DNA of 64,000 nt, taken from contig JAPFBL010000236.1 in NCBI GenBank assembly GCA_026182355.1, positions 492,136 to 556,135 of the forward strand, written 5' to 3'. Source of the DNA: Hermatobates lingyangjiaoensis. Taxonomy: Eukaryota; Arthropoda; Insecta; Hemiptera; Hermatobatidae. The position numbers were made by a program, and so were the translations under genes. Under the pieces are notes generated by a model. The model made no database searches. It was not told the origin of the DNA and was given only the letters and a program-made list of their open reading frames with translations. Shown piece after piece: positions 1 to 10,109 of the stretch (its first letter is position 1; every line of letters begins with the position of its first letter).

Positions 1-164
1 AAGAGGGTTGACAGCTAGCGGATAGTTTTTTACTCTTTCTTACTGTACTCCAATGTTTCCTCAAACATCCCTTTCTGGACATTTGTCCTTTCCTGTGCTT
101 TCACCCGTTTGAGATACAACTCTTCTCAACCCATTACTAGATGTTTTCTGCATCTAGTGTTTCA
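1..164. other. left edge, no gene seen
   Basis: Moderately pyrimidine-rich sequence upstream of a family A repeat end. I see no open frame, splice pair or repeat boundary that I can support. Confidence 0.4.
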
Positions 165-292
165 GTGGGATTTTGACTCTGACGAGGACCGCTTGTTACG
201 GTTGAAAGATCTTAGTCTTGTTTTCCCATTTCATATTGTGGTTTGATCATTGATTGTTATTTCACGTGTTTAAGGGAAATTTTGTTATTTAT
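165..292 (+). repeat. family A repeat end (single arm)
   Basis: The stretch beginning TTTTGACTCTGACGAGGACC and running through CTTGTTTTCCCATTTCATA to the CACGTG tract is one arm of a repeat found at least six more times in the window (1923, 4740, 17989, 19927 and 37506 among them). Here only the right arm is present. It carries CTGACGA, a short ACCG/CGGT hairpin and GAAAG, the motif discussed under findings. I do not recognise the family. Confidence 0.7.
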
Positions 293-462
293 ATATACCT
301 AGAATTTTAAAAAGAACACAGAAATGAAATATAGTAGTGAGTATCAGTGATTTCATTTGTGTGTGTTCTTTTAAAAATTCTAGTTTATTCAATTAGAAGA
401 ATTATATATATATATATAGTGAGAGATCTCTCTCACTTCGTCCTCTCTTCTAGTCTACTCTC

Positions 463-540
463 CTGATGACAAACAACAGTTCGAAATATTGAATTCTGTA
501 AGTGTTCTTTTTATTCTCTTTTCTGTGTCATGCTTTGTGT
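463..540 (+). repeat. family D-like repeat fragment
   Basis: CTGATGACAAACAACAGTTC followed by GAAATATTG and a pyrimidine-rich tail ending in TTTTCTGTGTCATG resembles the right half of the repeat at 20420-20585. It is followed at 551 by a short (AT)n run, as these repeats usually are. Confidence 0.4.
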
Positions 541-743
541 AATTTAAAGTTATATATATATATATATATTTACGTAGGAATAAACTAAATTTGTCGTTAG
601 TATAATACAGCTGACTTTCAACTATTTTGTTTATTTGGAATTGAAGTTATAGGAATATTGGGTTAAAACAGGGAGGATAGGAATTCTCACGAGACTTGGT
701 TCTAATCCCCACCAAAGATAAAACTCCCACCCAAAGGCTGCTA

Positions 744-783
744 TATAAAGGAAAATAAGCGAGCCGGCTCTCACGTCATTCAT
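744..783 (+). promoter_or_regulatory. TATA box and initiator of the CPAP1-like gene
   Basis: TATAAA at 744-749 lies 34 bases before the A of a TCATT initiator-like element (776-780), with a TCAGA just after it, so transcription probably starts near 778-784. The region around it (720-865) is less AT-rich than its surroundings. The following 5' leader of about 85 bases ends at the ATG at 866. The site is inferred from motif and spacing only. Confidence 0.55.
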
Positions 784-865
784 CAGACCGCGCTGCTTAC
801 CGTGCTTCCTTACCTGTGATTGTGATTAGCACATTATACCTTCAACAACACTTTCACCTTCATCC

Positions 866-868
866 ATG
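866..868 (+). CDS. exon 1 coding end: ATG directly at the splice donor
   Basis: The leader exon ends CATCCATG and is followed by GTAATG, a usable though not ideal donor. Joined to exon 2, which itself begins ATG, the protein would start with two methionines in frame. Very short first coding exons ending just after the start codon are common in arthropod cuticle-protein genes. If this exon belongs to another transcript, translation would start at the first codon of exon 2 and the mature protein would not change. The promoter just upstream and the matching phase support the join; no transcript evidence is available. Confidence 0.5.
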
Positions 869-1254
869 GTAATGCATTTCTTTAAATAACTTTAAACATT
901 TAAGCTCAATTTATTTTAAAAATCATGTATAACTATGATATAGTTATATATGAATGAGCCATTACAGTGGTTCTTATATGTGTACATTACTATGATTGAT
1001 TTAAAAAAAAAAATTATATATATATATTGAATTTTAAAAAAATTAAATTTAAAAAATCTTAACTTATTTAACCAGAAGTTTTTTTTTCTAAAATTGTAAG
1101 AAATTTGGAATATATACTTCATAAATAATGATTTTCATTACATAATTCTAAAGTAATTAAAAAACATAATTTGTAAATTAATCATAGTGTGATGCATATG
1201 GATATAGAAATAAAAAAGTGAAAGTTTTAAAAATTAGGATAATTGCATGAATTT

Positions 1255-1310
1255 ATATATATATATTTGTAACGTTTTGTAGCAGTCCTTCCAAAACTGT
1301 TGTTTGGAAG
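1255..1310. repeat. family E terminal fragment
   Basis: A short (AT)n tract runs into TTTGTAACGTTTTGTAGCAG and then TCCTTC. This matches the edge of other family E copies at 37710, 48700, 54225, 56010 and the Jockey target at 46386. Only the edge is recognisable here. Confidence 0.4.
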
Positions 1311-1420
1311 ACAGTATTTTCTCTGATTTCTTAATGAAGTTTAGACGTTGATTTTTGTTTTTGCTTTTATTGTGAAATCAAGTTATACATTCATTGTGGT
1401 AAATTAATCCATATATATAT

Positions 1421-1835
1421 TGATAAAAGTATCGACCGTGGAATAGAAACAAAATTAAAGTTTATCGGGACTCGGTCAGTTCTTCAGGTTCAAATTAAAT
1501 ACTCATTGCCAACGTTTCGGTTTTTATTTTAAACTTTTTTCATAGGCCTAAAAAATAGAGGAAATATAAGGAATAATTCAATCATTCAGAAATCAAATAC
1601 ATATACTTTTGTAAGTTTTCTCACTAACCAATCGTCAAAATTTCTATCGTAATTTCTTAATTGTAACTTATTGCACTTTTATGTATGTTTGATTTTTGAA
1701 TGATTGAATTATTTGTTATATTTCCACTGTTTTGTCGGCCTATGAAAAAGGTTTAAAATAAAAACCGAAACTTTGGCAATGAGAGTTTAATTTGAACCTA
1801 AAGAACTGACTGAGTCCCGATAAACTTTACTTTTG

Positions 1836-1838
<3 letters not shown>
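1421..1838. repeat. foldback repeat, family F1
   Basis: The arms (about 1423-1552 and 1735-1836) are inverted copies: GTTTATCGGGACTCGGTCAG on the left answers CTGACTGAGTCCCGATAAAC on the right. Both arms carry the word CGTTTCGGTTTTTATTTTAAA or its complement, so a GAAAC-type motif lies in each. The unit between the arms is AT-rich and unlike the arms. The right end runs straight into an (AT)n tract. A better-preserved copy is at 18117-18413. Confidence 0.75.

Positions 1839-1922
<84 letters not shown>
1835..1922. repeat. (AT)n microsatellite
   Basis: About 88 bases of almost pure AT/TA dinucleotides with one short interruption near 1861-1872. It separates the F1 foldback from the family A hairpin. 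Confidence 0.95.
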
Positions 1923-1926
<4 letters not shown>

Positions 1927-2071
1927 CAAACCACAATAAGAAATGGGAAAACAAGACTAAGATCTTTCAACCGTAACAAGCGGTCTTCGTCAGAGTCAAA
2001 ACGACGAAGACCGCTTGTTACGGTTGAAAGATCTTAGTCTTGTTTTCCCATTTCTTATTGTGGTTTGATCA
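1923..2071. repeat. family A perfect hairpin
   Basis: Two 69-base arms (1923-1991 and 2003-2071) are inverted copies, TGATCAAACCACAATAAGAA answering TTCTTATTGTGGTTTGATCA, around an 11-base loop. Each arm holds the CTGACGA-type motif. Near-identity of the arms suggests recent formation or conversion. Confidence 0.9.
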
Positions 2072-2125
2072 TTGATTGTTGTTTCACGTGTTTATGTGAA
2101 ATCTTTTTATTTATATATATATATA

Positions 2126-2177
2126 AATATTGATAAAAGTATCGACCGTAGAATAGAAACAAAATAACTTTTAGTTT

Positions 2178-2223
<46 letters not shown>

Positions 2224-2226
2224 ACC
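2126..2226. repeat. truncated F1 end followed by (AT)n
   Basis: TTGATAAAAGTATCGACCGT is the outer end of family F1 (compare 1420). It is cut after about 40 bases and continues into an (AT)n tract at about 2179-2221. Confidence 0.6.
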
Positions 2227-2735
2227 GTTTGATATATAAACATAAAGAGAATAAAAATAACAGGATACGGTGAGTTTCTTTAATTTCAAATTAAACTCTA
2301 AATTCTGACATTTCTATACTGAAAATTTGCTTCACAGGACTACAAAAGAGAGGGAAAAATAAAATATTATTTTACAAAAGATCAATATACAAACTGAATC
2401 AAAATAACTGCATCCTGTGTAATTTTGTACAATCAATTTGTAATAATCCTGTATTTTATATGTACATATATAAATATATATATATATATGTTTTATTCAA
2501 AAATTGGTTTAATTTTTTAATTTATTTTTTAAAATACAGGATTATGCTTTGATTGCACAAAATTACATATGATGTACTTCTTTTGATGCAGTTTGATGTT
2601 GATTTTATGTAAGATAATAACCTTTTTTTCTCTCTCTCTTTTTTGTAGGTCTGTGAAAAAGATTTTGATTAAAGATGGAAACGTCGGCATTTAGAGTTTA
2701 CTTTGAAACTGGAGAAACTGACCGCATCCTGATGG
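2219..2735. repeat. diverged foldback related to F1
   Basis: The left side reads ACCGTTTGATA, a GGATACGGTGAGTTTCT segment and TTTCAAATTAAACTCTAAAT. The right side reads the inverse in diverged form: GGAAACGTCGGCATTTAGAG, then GAAACTGGAGAAACTGACCG. An inner arm pair around ATAATCCTGTATTTTA flanks a small (AT)n tract at 2474. It looks like an older member of the F1/F2 group. Confidence 0.6.
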
Positions 2736-3038
2736 ATCTATCGGAGATTCAAAAGAAAAAGAAAATGAAAGGCAATAGAATTATGAGTTACTCAAATCTT
2801 TTCATACACTGTTGTAAAAACTGTTGGTCAGCTTTTATTGACCAAAAGTCATAGAAGAAATTTGAAAAGGTTAACTTGTAGAAAAATCAAGTTTTTTTAC
2901 TTGAAAAATTATAAAATTGATTTATTGGTTTAAATTTATTGATTTGATTACTTAAAAAATTGATTGTTTTTTTAACATGTAAAATTAATCAGGGTTATTT
3001 CTAACGTAGTGCATCACTTATTATGTGGTATTTACTCA

Positions 3039-3263
3039 TTGTAGGGTAAAAAGTTAATAAAATGGTCTGCACATATAAAAATTTTAATGATCTAAACAAC
3101 GCATTTCGAACACGTAGTGTTCTTCCTCAGGCATTAACTAAGGGTGAGTGTCGGTGGTACAACTATACCACCTGAGGAAGAACACTACGTGTTCGAAACG
3201 CGTCGTTTATACCATTAGAATTTTTGTATGTGCAGACCATTTTATTAACTTTTTACCCTACAA
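3039..3263. repeat. foldback repeat, family G
   Basis: TTGTAGGGTAAAAAGTTAAT at the left end is answered by ATTAACTTTTTACCCTACAA at the right end. Both arms contain GAACAC/GTGTTC stem-loops: on the right arm CTGAGGA, A, the stem, then GAAACGCG. The loop (about 3132-3170) is unrelated. The same end reappears at 63929 and weakly near 57680 and 12326. Confidence 0.85.
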
Positions 3264-3731
3264 TAATCACTTTTTACCCTACTATAACTAAGCCGTTTCG
3301 AATGCTTAGCAAACAGATACATTAAAAAAATCAATAAAATAATATGTCGTAATAATTTATTATTATTCAGGAGCATTGTGAACAAAATAATACTGAACAA
3401 AAGTTGAGATCTTCATTAACATTTTTTAAACACATTAAGATCTTTAATAAACATGTTTCCAATACATGGTTTATTTTGTGTCTTGTTTTCTTTTTTTGTG
3501 ATGTTGGTTGGTTTCACAGCAATGTTTGTTAGTAAGAATATAACCCTATACAGACTGAGTCAAGAAAGATAAAAGTCTAGCTTTCTTTCGGATGTTTTAT
3601 GCTTCCATGGTACTCAAAACATATAATGTTGCAAAAGGACTGATTTCCAAGCCAATGAGTAGTTTCAATAATAAGACCTCTAGGTCAAGAAAAAAATCGT
3701 GATATATATATATATGTATATAATATATGTT

Positions 3732-4023
3732 ATTAAAGTAGACGGCAGCTTCCGCATTTACGACTTTTTTGCTCGTTTTTTCTAGTTTTCTTACTAGTTT
3801 TTTCTGGTAGGGAGTGATTTCATGGAGGAGTTTTCCCAGAGACATCAAAGAAATAATTTTGTAGCCAAATAATCTGCTGCCAATATACCGCTACAAAATT
3901 ATTTCTTTGATGTCTCTGGGAAAACTCCTCCATGAAATCACTCCCTACCAGAAAAAACTAGTAAGAAAACTAGAAAAAACGAGCAAAAAAGTCGTAAATG
4001 CGGAAGCTGCCGTCTACTTTAAT
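3732..4023. repeat. foldback repeat, family E
   Basis: Two 133-base arms (3732-3864 and 3891-4023) are almost perfect inverted copies around a 26-base loop. The + strand of the right arm, like the minus strand of the left, encodes a stretch containing KLVRKLEKTSKKVVNAEAAV, similar to frames at 54178-54381 and 16165-16300. The left outer end joins an (AT)n-rich tract. Right of 4023 the + strand continues the shared frame (about 4023-4065). Confidence 0.85.
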
Positions 4024-4739
4024 AAAATATGTTTACAAGAGAATCTGCTGCCAATATACACTAATATAATATATGTATATACATAACTTAGTTATTATAT
4101 TGAAAACTTATATCGTTTTCAATATTTATTGTTATATCTTATACCCTGTTTCATAACATTTATATTGAAATCTATACTATTAAGTTAATTAAAAATATAT
4201 TGAAATGTTATAATTATTTATTGATTAAAAATATTTGTTTGAATAAAAATATTATTCACTGTGCAACAGTAATGAATTTAAGTATTTTCTTAGGTTTTTT
4301 TTTTAAAGAAAATTTTTTTTACATGGGGACTAGTCTTACCTCAGTAGAACAGATGACTGCGTTGCATTTCCGGAATTCAAATTTAACTAGTACCCACAAC
4401 ACATTCCATGTTACTGGACGTGAATAAACTTAAAATCATGCTTACATAAATAACAGCTGGTTTTTTTTAGATTCACGACTTAGAACAAAAGACAGTCACT
4501 GTGAAGCACCCTACATACAGATTCAACATATACTTCAACATTTCAACTATCAAACTCCATACGAAATAATTCTCTTTCCAGCGTGTTTATCATATTTACT
4601 GTGAGTAAGAAATATCTAATAAAACTATTACTTTATGTTTATAATTTAAATTATCACCGTATACTCGCACATTCTTTGTTGTATTTCTGATTGATCTAAA
4701 TGAAGGAACTTTGTCATTATATATATTTATATATAAAGA

Positions 4740-5205
4740 TTTGACATAAACACGTGATATAACAATCAATGATCCAACCACAATAAGAAATGGGAAAACA
4801 AGACAGACTATGATCTTCCAACCGTAACAAGCAGTCTTTATCAGAGTCAAAAACCCTACTGATTTGGGATTTTGACTCTGACGAAGACCGCCCACCACGG
4901 CTGAAAGATCCCAGCCCTGTCCTCCCATTTCACACCCTGTTTCGATCACGTATTATAACAATAATAATAACGTGTTATAATAATAATGTTAATGATAATA
5001 ATAATAATAACACGTAAAATACAATCAATGATCAAACCACAGTGTGAAATGGGAGGACAGGGCTGGAATCTTTCAGCCGTGGCGGGCGGTCTTCGTCAGA
5101 GTCAAAATCTCAAATCAGTAGGGTTTTTGACTCTGACGAAGACTACTTCTTACGGTTGAAAGATCTTAGTCTTGTTTTCCAATTTGTCATTGTGGTTTTA
5201 TCATT
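4740..5205. repeat. clustered family A foldbacks
   Basis: Four arms of family A alternate in orientation: 4755-4850 inverted, 4868-4945 direct, 5025-5110 inverted, 5128-5205 direct. The inner two arms share a version with CCCAGCCCTGTCCTCCCATT in place of the usual word, so they pair best with each other. A TAATAA-rich stretch (4955-5010) separates them. The layout suggests one foldback inserted into another, or a tandem duplication. Confidence 0.8.
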
Positions 5206-5206
5206 G

Positions 5207-5254
<48 letters not shown>

Positions 5255-5258
5255 ATAC
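5206..5258. repeat. (AT)n microsatellite
   Basis: AT/TA dinucleotide run of about 50 bases directly following the family A arm. Confidence 0.9.
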
Positions 5259-5611
5259 AGCTTTCTCTAAGTTGTTCAGAGAAGGATATATGATTAGTTC
5301 AACAGCCAAGAACTTCAATTCAACTTGACCTGAAAAAAATTCAATTCCTATTGGTTATTAATGCAAATAATCATATATGCGTACAAAACTATATATCATA
5401 AAAGTACCGCAGTATTGTCGTCATTCACTATGTTTAGACTTCGATATTATTATATTATAATATTATTATACTATTATACTAATTCAATGCTACGAACTAA
5501 TTTCATGCTAACAGGATTCAACTGAAATAAGGCATTGGCCAAGTGACATGATAAATAAAATCAATAAAATAAATGAAAAAAAAGAAGAGTATTTTTTTTT
5601 TGTTTTTATCA

Positions 5612-5795
5612 AAGAGTAGGGATCTTTACCGAGACCTGACATCGCCCAGGCTCGGTACCGACGGCTTAAAATCCTCTTCGAGACTCCACATGCTGAGATT
5701 TTTCTACCCCCACGTTAAGAACTCGATAGATAGAAAGGGTCTGAACCTCAGAATCTTGAGGCGAGAACGTTGCCACTGGGCTACCCTGGCTACCT
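5612..5795 (-). mobile_element. tRNA-derived SINE, copy 2 (truncated 3' end)
   Basis: Read on the minus strand it starts GGTAGCCAGGGTAGCCCAGT (box A) and carries GGTTCAGACCC (box B). It then shares AAGCCGTCGGTACCGAGCCT and the GGTAAAGATCCCTACTCTTT word with the SINE at 19397. The 3' part with the CCTAA tail is missing. RNA polymerase III would transcribe it if active. The match to SINE-1 is strong in the middle and weaker in the tRNA part. Confidence 0.8.
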
Positions 5796-5934
5796 AAGGA
5801 TTGACTATACTTAAAGTCTGTTCTTATTTTTATATGTATGTTTATATTGAACTATCTATATATACTTTAATATCGAAAAAGTTATAGAAGACAGTAATAG
5901 CTCTAAGTTAGTATGGAAAGAAAAATAAAAGAAA

Positions 5935-6000
5935 CCGCACACACTTACAGCCTCTAATTTTAGGTTTCAACCATCCTCAGGAGAAATCAAGACCACGTAT
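5935..6000 (-). repeat. family B fragment
   Basis: CACACTTACAGCCTCTAATT, then a TAGGTTTCAACCATCCTCAG block, is a diverged end of family B (compare 22575-22640 and 27695-27745). On the minus strand it reads CTGAGGA, hairpin, AAAATTAGAG. Confidence 0.5.
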
Positions 6001-7014
6001 GCACATCATATTTATTTATAAAGTTCAAAAATGACCATTAATCACACACAATTAGAAATTCTAAGAGTATTTCATATTTTTCTGTTATTTTGTTGTTGAT
6101 TTTTTAATTTATAAAAATATATACAAATGAATTATAACAGTTTTAAAATTAAAAAAAAAACAACAAATATCTGTAAAGCACCTGATGCTAGTGTTGACAG
6201 GAAAAGTGTTTTATTCGTTTTATAGAAAGTTAATCGATTGTAGAGGTGGTTTTAAGGTGATTTATTAAGAAATTAGATATGGCCAAAGGAAACTCTGTCT
6301 TGTGATGTAAAAGAAGTTTGAGGTGATATAATCTATTAGCTGAGAACCGCACGCTTTTCGACCACCTCATTTCAGTTTGCCCGGTCTGAGGTGACATTCT
6401 ATAAATATTTGTGTCATTATTTATAATAATAATCATACTATCTATTTATTTACCATAATAGAAGTACATTTTCTATTGATTAGTTAAATGAATAGTTCAT
6501 ATTATTTTGATTTTGCAATATATAAAACTGAATGGTAGAAAATAATGTAAAGTAAAATAAGGTTATTAGATTTTGTTTCTGGCGTTCAGTATAGGGAATT
6601 AAATTGAGTGAATGACATTGAAAACAAACCTGAAATCTTCTACTCTCCTTGCAACAATATACACCAAAGCAAGATTTAGGTTGCCCATAAAAAGAAATTT
6701 TTGGTTATTGGTAGGTTTGGTAGATTATTAAGCATTTTAAAATCATGTAGAAATGGATACAAAAAAAATACTATAAAAATAAAATTGATAGATATTTTAA
6801 TTTTGTATATTTAAAATGTTAATAATGAAATATACGTTTACTCGATTATTATGTAATTTAGACGAAATATAAAAACTCAGAGTAAACGTCTACCTTCCAG
6901 AAAGGGAAATCCATTCCTCTCCTTTCCATAAGTACATTATTGGGAATAAATATATAATTACAATTTTTTTTTCAAAATTAAAAAAGTAAAAACTTAGAAA
7001 TTGGTTGTTTTGAT
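6001..7014. other. AT-rich intronic stretch, nothing recognised
   Basis: Low-complexity AT-rich sequence. The short open frames are not conserved with anything I recognise and have no splice or start context. Confidence 0.4.
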
Positions 7015-7335
7015 TATGAGTTTTAAAACCCACAATCGATGCATCTTACCATTCTATTTAAAAATAATAGAATGGTAAGATGCATCGATTGTGGGTTTTA
7101 AGTAGAAACGTTCGACGTTTTGATTATGAGTTTAAGTAGAATGGCTGGATATTTTGATGATGTGTTTCAAGCACAATCGTTGGATGTTTTGATAAAAAAC
7201 ATTAAGCAGATTGACTGGATGATTTGATGATGAATTTTAAGTAGAATAGTTCTATTTTGTGGTGATTAGTTTTAATTAGAATTTTTTGATATTTTGAAAA
7301 TGCTTTTTAAGTAGAATGGCTGGATGTTTCAGTTT
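7015..7335. repeat. degenerate ~50-bp tandem repeat headed by a hairpin
   Basis: About six imperfect copies of a unit built on TTTTAAGTAGAATGGCTGGA plus TGTTTTGATGATGA follow each other. At the left edge lies a near-perfect palindrome (about 7024-7100): ACCCACAATCGATGCATCTT is answered by AAGATGCATCGATTGTGGGT. Confidence 0.7.
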
Positions 7336-8911
7336 TAAATTGAAATCTGCTATTTGTTTGCTTAGTACTTTTCATCTACCAGGCATCTTCTAGATATAAA
7401 ACCATATAGTATTTCTTAAGCTCTTTTAAATTATATTTTCAAAATATTAATCACTTGTCTCATTTCTCCATGATGATAATAATGTCACTTTCTTTCCTAG
7501 AAGTCTTAGAGAGAGATTTGCAATCGTATTTCTTTTTTAGGTGGTACAAATTCTGAACTATCTTTTCTAAACAACTTTTCAGTTTCATTTCAACAGTTTT
7601 TTATCTTTTTCAATAGATTTAGAAGACAGTTTTCTGTTGTTTTTTTTTTTTTGAGAGGTCGTCAACGAAATATTATAACAGCAACTTTTGAGTTATTGAG
7701 ACAAAGAAATGTAATGCACATATATATTATTCAAATGAAATTTTTAAATAATAAGATTTTTTTTTAGAAAAAAACATCTACTGTCAGACGAATGAGTACT
7801 AAACTGTAAAAGACAGTACGTAAAAGCAAACAGCATTTATCTTTACTGTGTGTTTAACTTTGACATACAATAAAGTTAACCACAAACTTTATTTTACGTA
7901 AAAACTCAATACTATATAATAAATTGTTGATAATTAATTGTTGAATTATGAATGAATGTAAATAAGTTAAAATAAGTACTTCGTAGTGTTAATGAAAGTA
8001 TTGCATATGTTAATGTCATGTTAATGAAGTATTGCGTACAATTTGACGATGATGCATGTAATACACAGTGGAACATGCTGAAATAAAATACAAAATAAAA
8101 AAAAACTATATAATAAAATTTGACTAAAAAAACTTTCTTATGGTAGCCTTAAATTAATATGCATAATTAAAATTAACATTAATAAAAAGCTTTTTGTTAA
8201 TAAACTGAAAAGTGAGAACCAGACAAACAGAGAAGATATATATATAATCGGTGTTTGTATTGCTCGGTGGATGCATTCACGTCTCCTCTACTTCGTTCCT
8301 TCTCCTTTTTCTTTTTCTCCTTCCTGAAGACGGCAAGACAGCCAAAATGATCAAAAATCATGAGTTTAATATTGAAAAGAAAGTTTTTAATGGATTTCTT
8401 CTAATAATAAAAAGCTCTTCAATAATAATATATTACGGAAATAGGTACTGGGATTGTTCATTAATGTAATCTTTAACAACTCGGAAAGGCATTAAGCGGT
8501 GACTAATGCTTCTATCTAGCTTAAAGTAGAAATCATGTCATCACTGGTGTGATGGTCCGTTTTAGTTAGGTTAGTAAAAAACATGCTAGGCAGCCTACAC
8601 TTACAATAAGTAAATTACTTAATGTATTGAGGCAATGAAAATGATTTCATTTTATATTAAAGTGTTAGTAGTTATGTCATCAAGTCTGTGAAGTAACGTT
8701 CTTGCTACTTATTTATGTATCCCTATGTAGGCCGTTACCATTGTTTTCCTGACGACTTATTCTCATGCTTGCTACTCACAGAGTCATTATGGTAGCGGTC
8801 AGTCCAGAGGGGGTTAAGTTTGCTGTTGATACGGCAAATTCTAGTAAAGATGTAATTTAATTCTCATGCTTATTGGGAATTAATAAACTTATATTAGAAA
8901 TCGTAGATCAT

Positions 8912-9045
8912 TGTAAGATGATCTTGGAGTCGTTGGAGCACTTTTGGACGTTGTCCATCTTCGATCGCAAAACAGTAGGTTTTGTTGCGATCGAAGATGG
9001 ACAACGTCCGAAAGCGCTCCAACGACTCCAAGATCATCTTACGAG
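8912..9045. repeat. long hairpin
   Basis: GTAAGATGATCTTGGAGTCG on the left is answered by CGACTCCAAGATCATCTTAC on the right. Arms are about 60 bases (8912-8971 and 8984-9044) around a 12-base loop containing AACAGTAGG. It is a small foldback not obviously related to families A to G, and it has no (AT)n boundary. Confidence 0.8.
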
Positions 9046-9324
9046 GTATGACGGTTTTACCTATTTCTAATATACGAGTAAATCATACTAACCTCAGTGG
9101 TATTAACAATGCGCATGTATTTAATAAACTTATCTCGTATTTGTCTTATGCTGACGGAAAAGTATCTGAAACCGATTTCGTTATGGCGACAACATACAAA
9201 AATGATGTACTTCTTAATATTATTATTATTAATTAAACTAATAATCATCAAGTAGGATGATTAAATATGTTTTTGACAGTTATATTTGATTGGATAGTTA
9301 GTTTATTACTATTTATTCGTAATA

Positions 9325-10107
9325 CAGTGGTACCTCAGGATACGAGTGCCCCAAAATACGAGTAATTTGAGATACGAGCTGTCAAATGAGCGAAATTTTG
9401 TTTTGAAATACGAGTGAAACTTGAGATACGAGGAACAGCCAATTGTAGTATTAGGTCATTTATAAATATGTACATTTCTTTTTTCTACGATGCCGCCTAC
9501 GGCCTACTAAGTTCTCAATTTACCTTTGAATATTGGAAGATCAATTCAATTGGAAGATCTTGGGAATTTGGGAGAGAGTTTCGCAGTTCGTTGCAAAGAA
9601 ACACCCCGAAAAAGTTGCAACTGGTCGTGCATCGGATCTTTTTAATGAAACTTGCTGTAGCATTCTGAAAGGGAGGAAGAAACAAACATCCTTTTACAGT
9701 TTTTTTTTTGTAATCCTGCGAAAAATGCAAAGACCAGTGAAGAGGAAAGTAGTCACTAAAATTAAGCATACAGTAGCATTTAAGTTATGTCTAAGTTAAA
9801 TTTAAATAACCAAAATACTAATTCACATATGTACGTAAATTTAATAAAACCAGTTTTTTAATCAGTTTTTCTAACCACCTCTACATTCTCTTTTATTATG
9901 TTTTTGTACAATATTTGTCATTTATAAAAAAATTTTTTTTATTCAAAATCACGTAATAAAAGCAATTAGGGGTAAGTATTTTTGGGGCCGGAACGGATTA
10001 ATGGCATTTCAATTTATTTAATGGGGAAAATTGCTTTGAGATACGAGTACATTGACGTACGAGCAAGGTTATGGAACGAATTAAACTCGTATCCCGAGGT
10101 TCCACTG
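9325..10107 (+). mobile_element. Tigger/pogo-like Tc1-mariner element, non-autonomous
   Basis: The left terminus CAGTGGTACCTCAGGATACG and the right terminus CGTATCCCGAGGTTCCACTG are inverted copies and are flanked by TA on both sides (9323-9324, 10108-10109), the expected target duplication. Repeated ATACGAG words fill both ends, as in Tigger-type elements. At 783 bp it is far shorter than an autonomous copy and keeps only a C-terminal transposase remnant (9533-9799). It probably moved by trans-supplied transposase. Confidence 0.88.
9533..9799 (+). pseudogene. Tigger/pogo transposase C-terminal remnant
   Basis: An 88-codon frame contains WERVSQFVAKKHPEKVATGR and then LFNETCCSILKGRKKQTS. By recall of the family this resembles the segment near the C terminus of Tigger transposases. 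The helix-turn-helix and DDE catalytic core are absent, so it cannot act. The open frame before residue 13 and after residue 55 is probably not transposase. It lies in the middle of the TA-flanked element, same orientation as the terminal repeats suggest. Confidence 0.7.
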
Positions 10108-10109
10108 TA

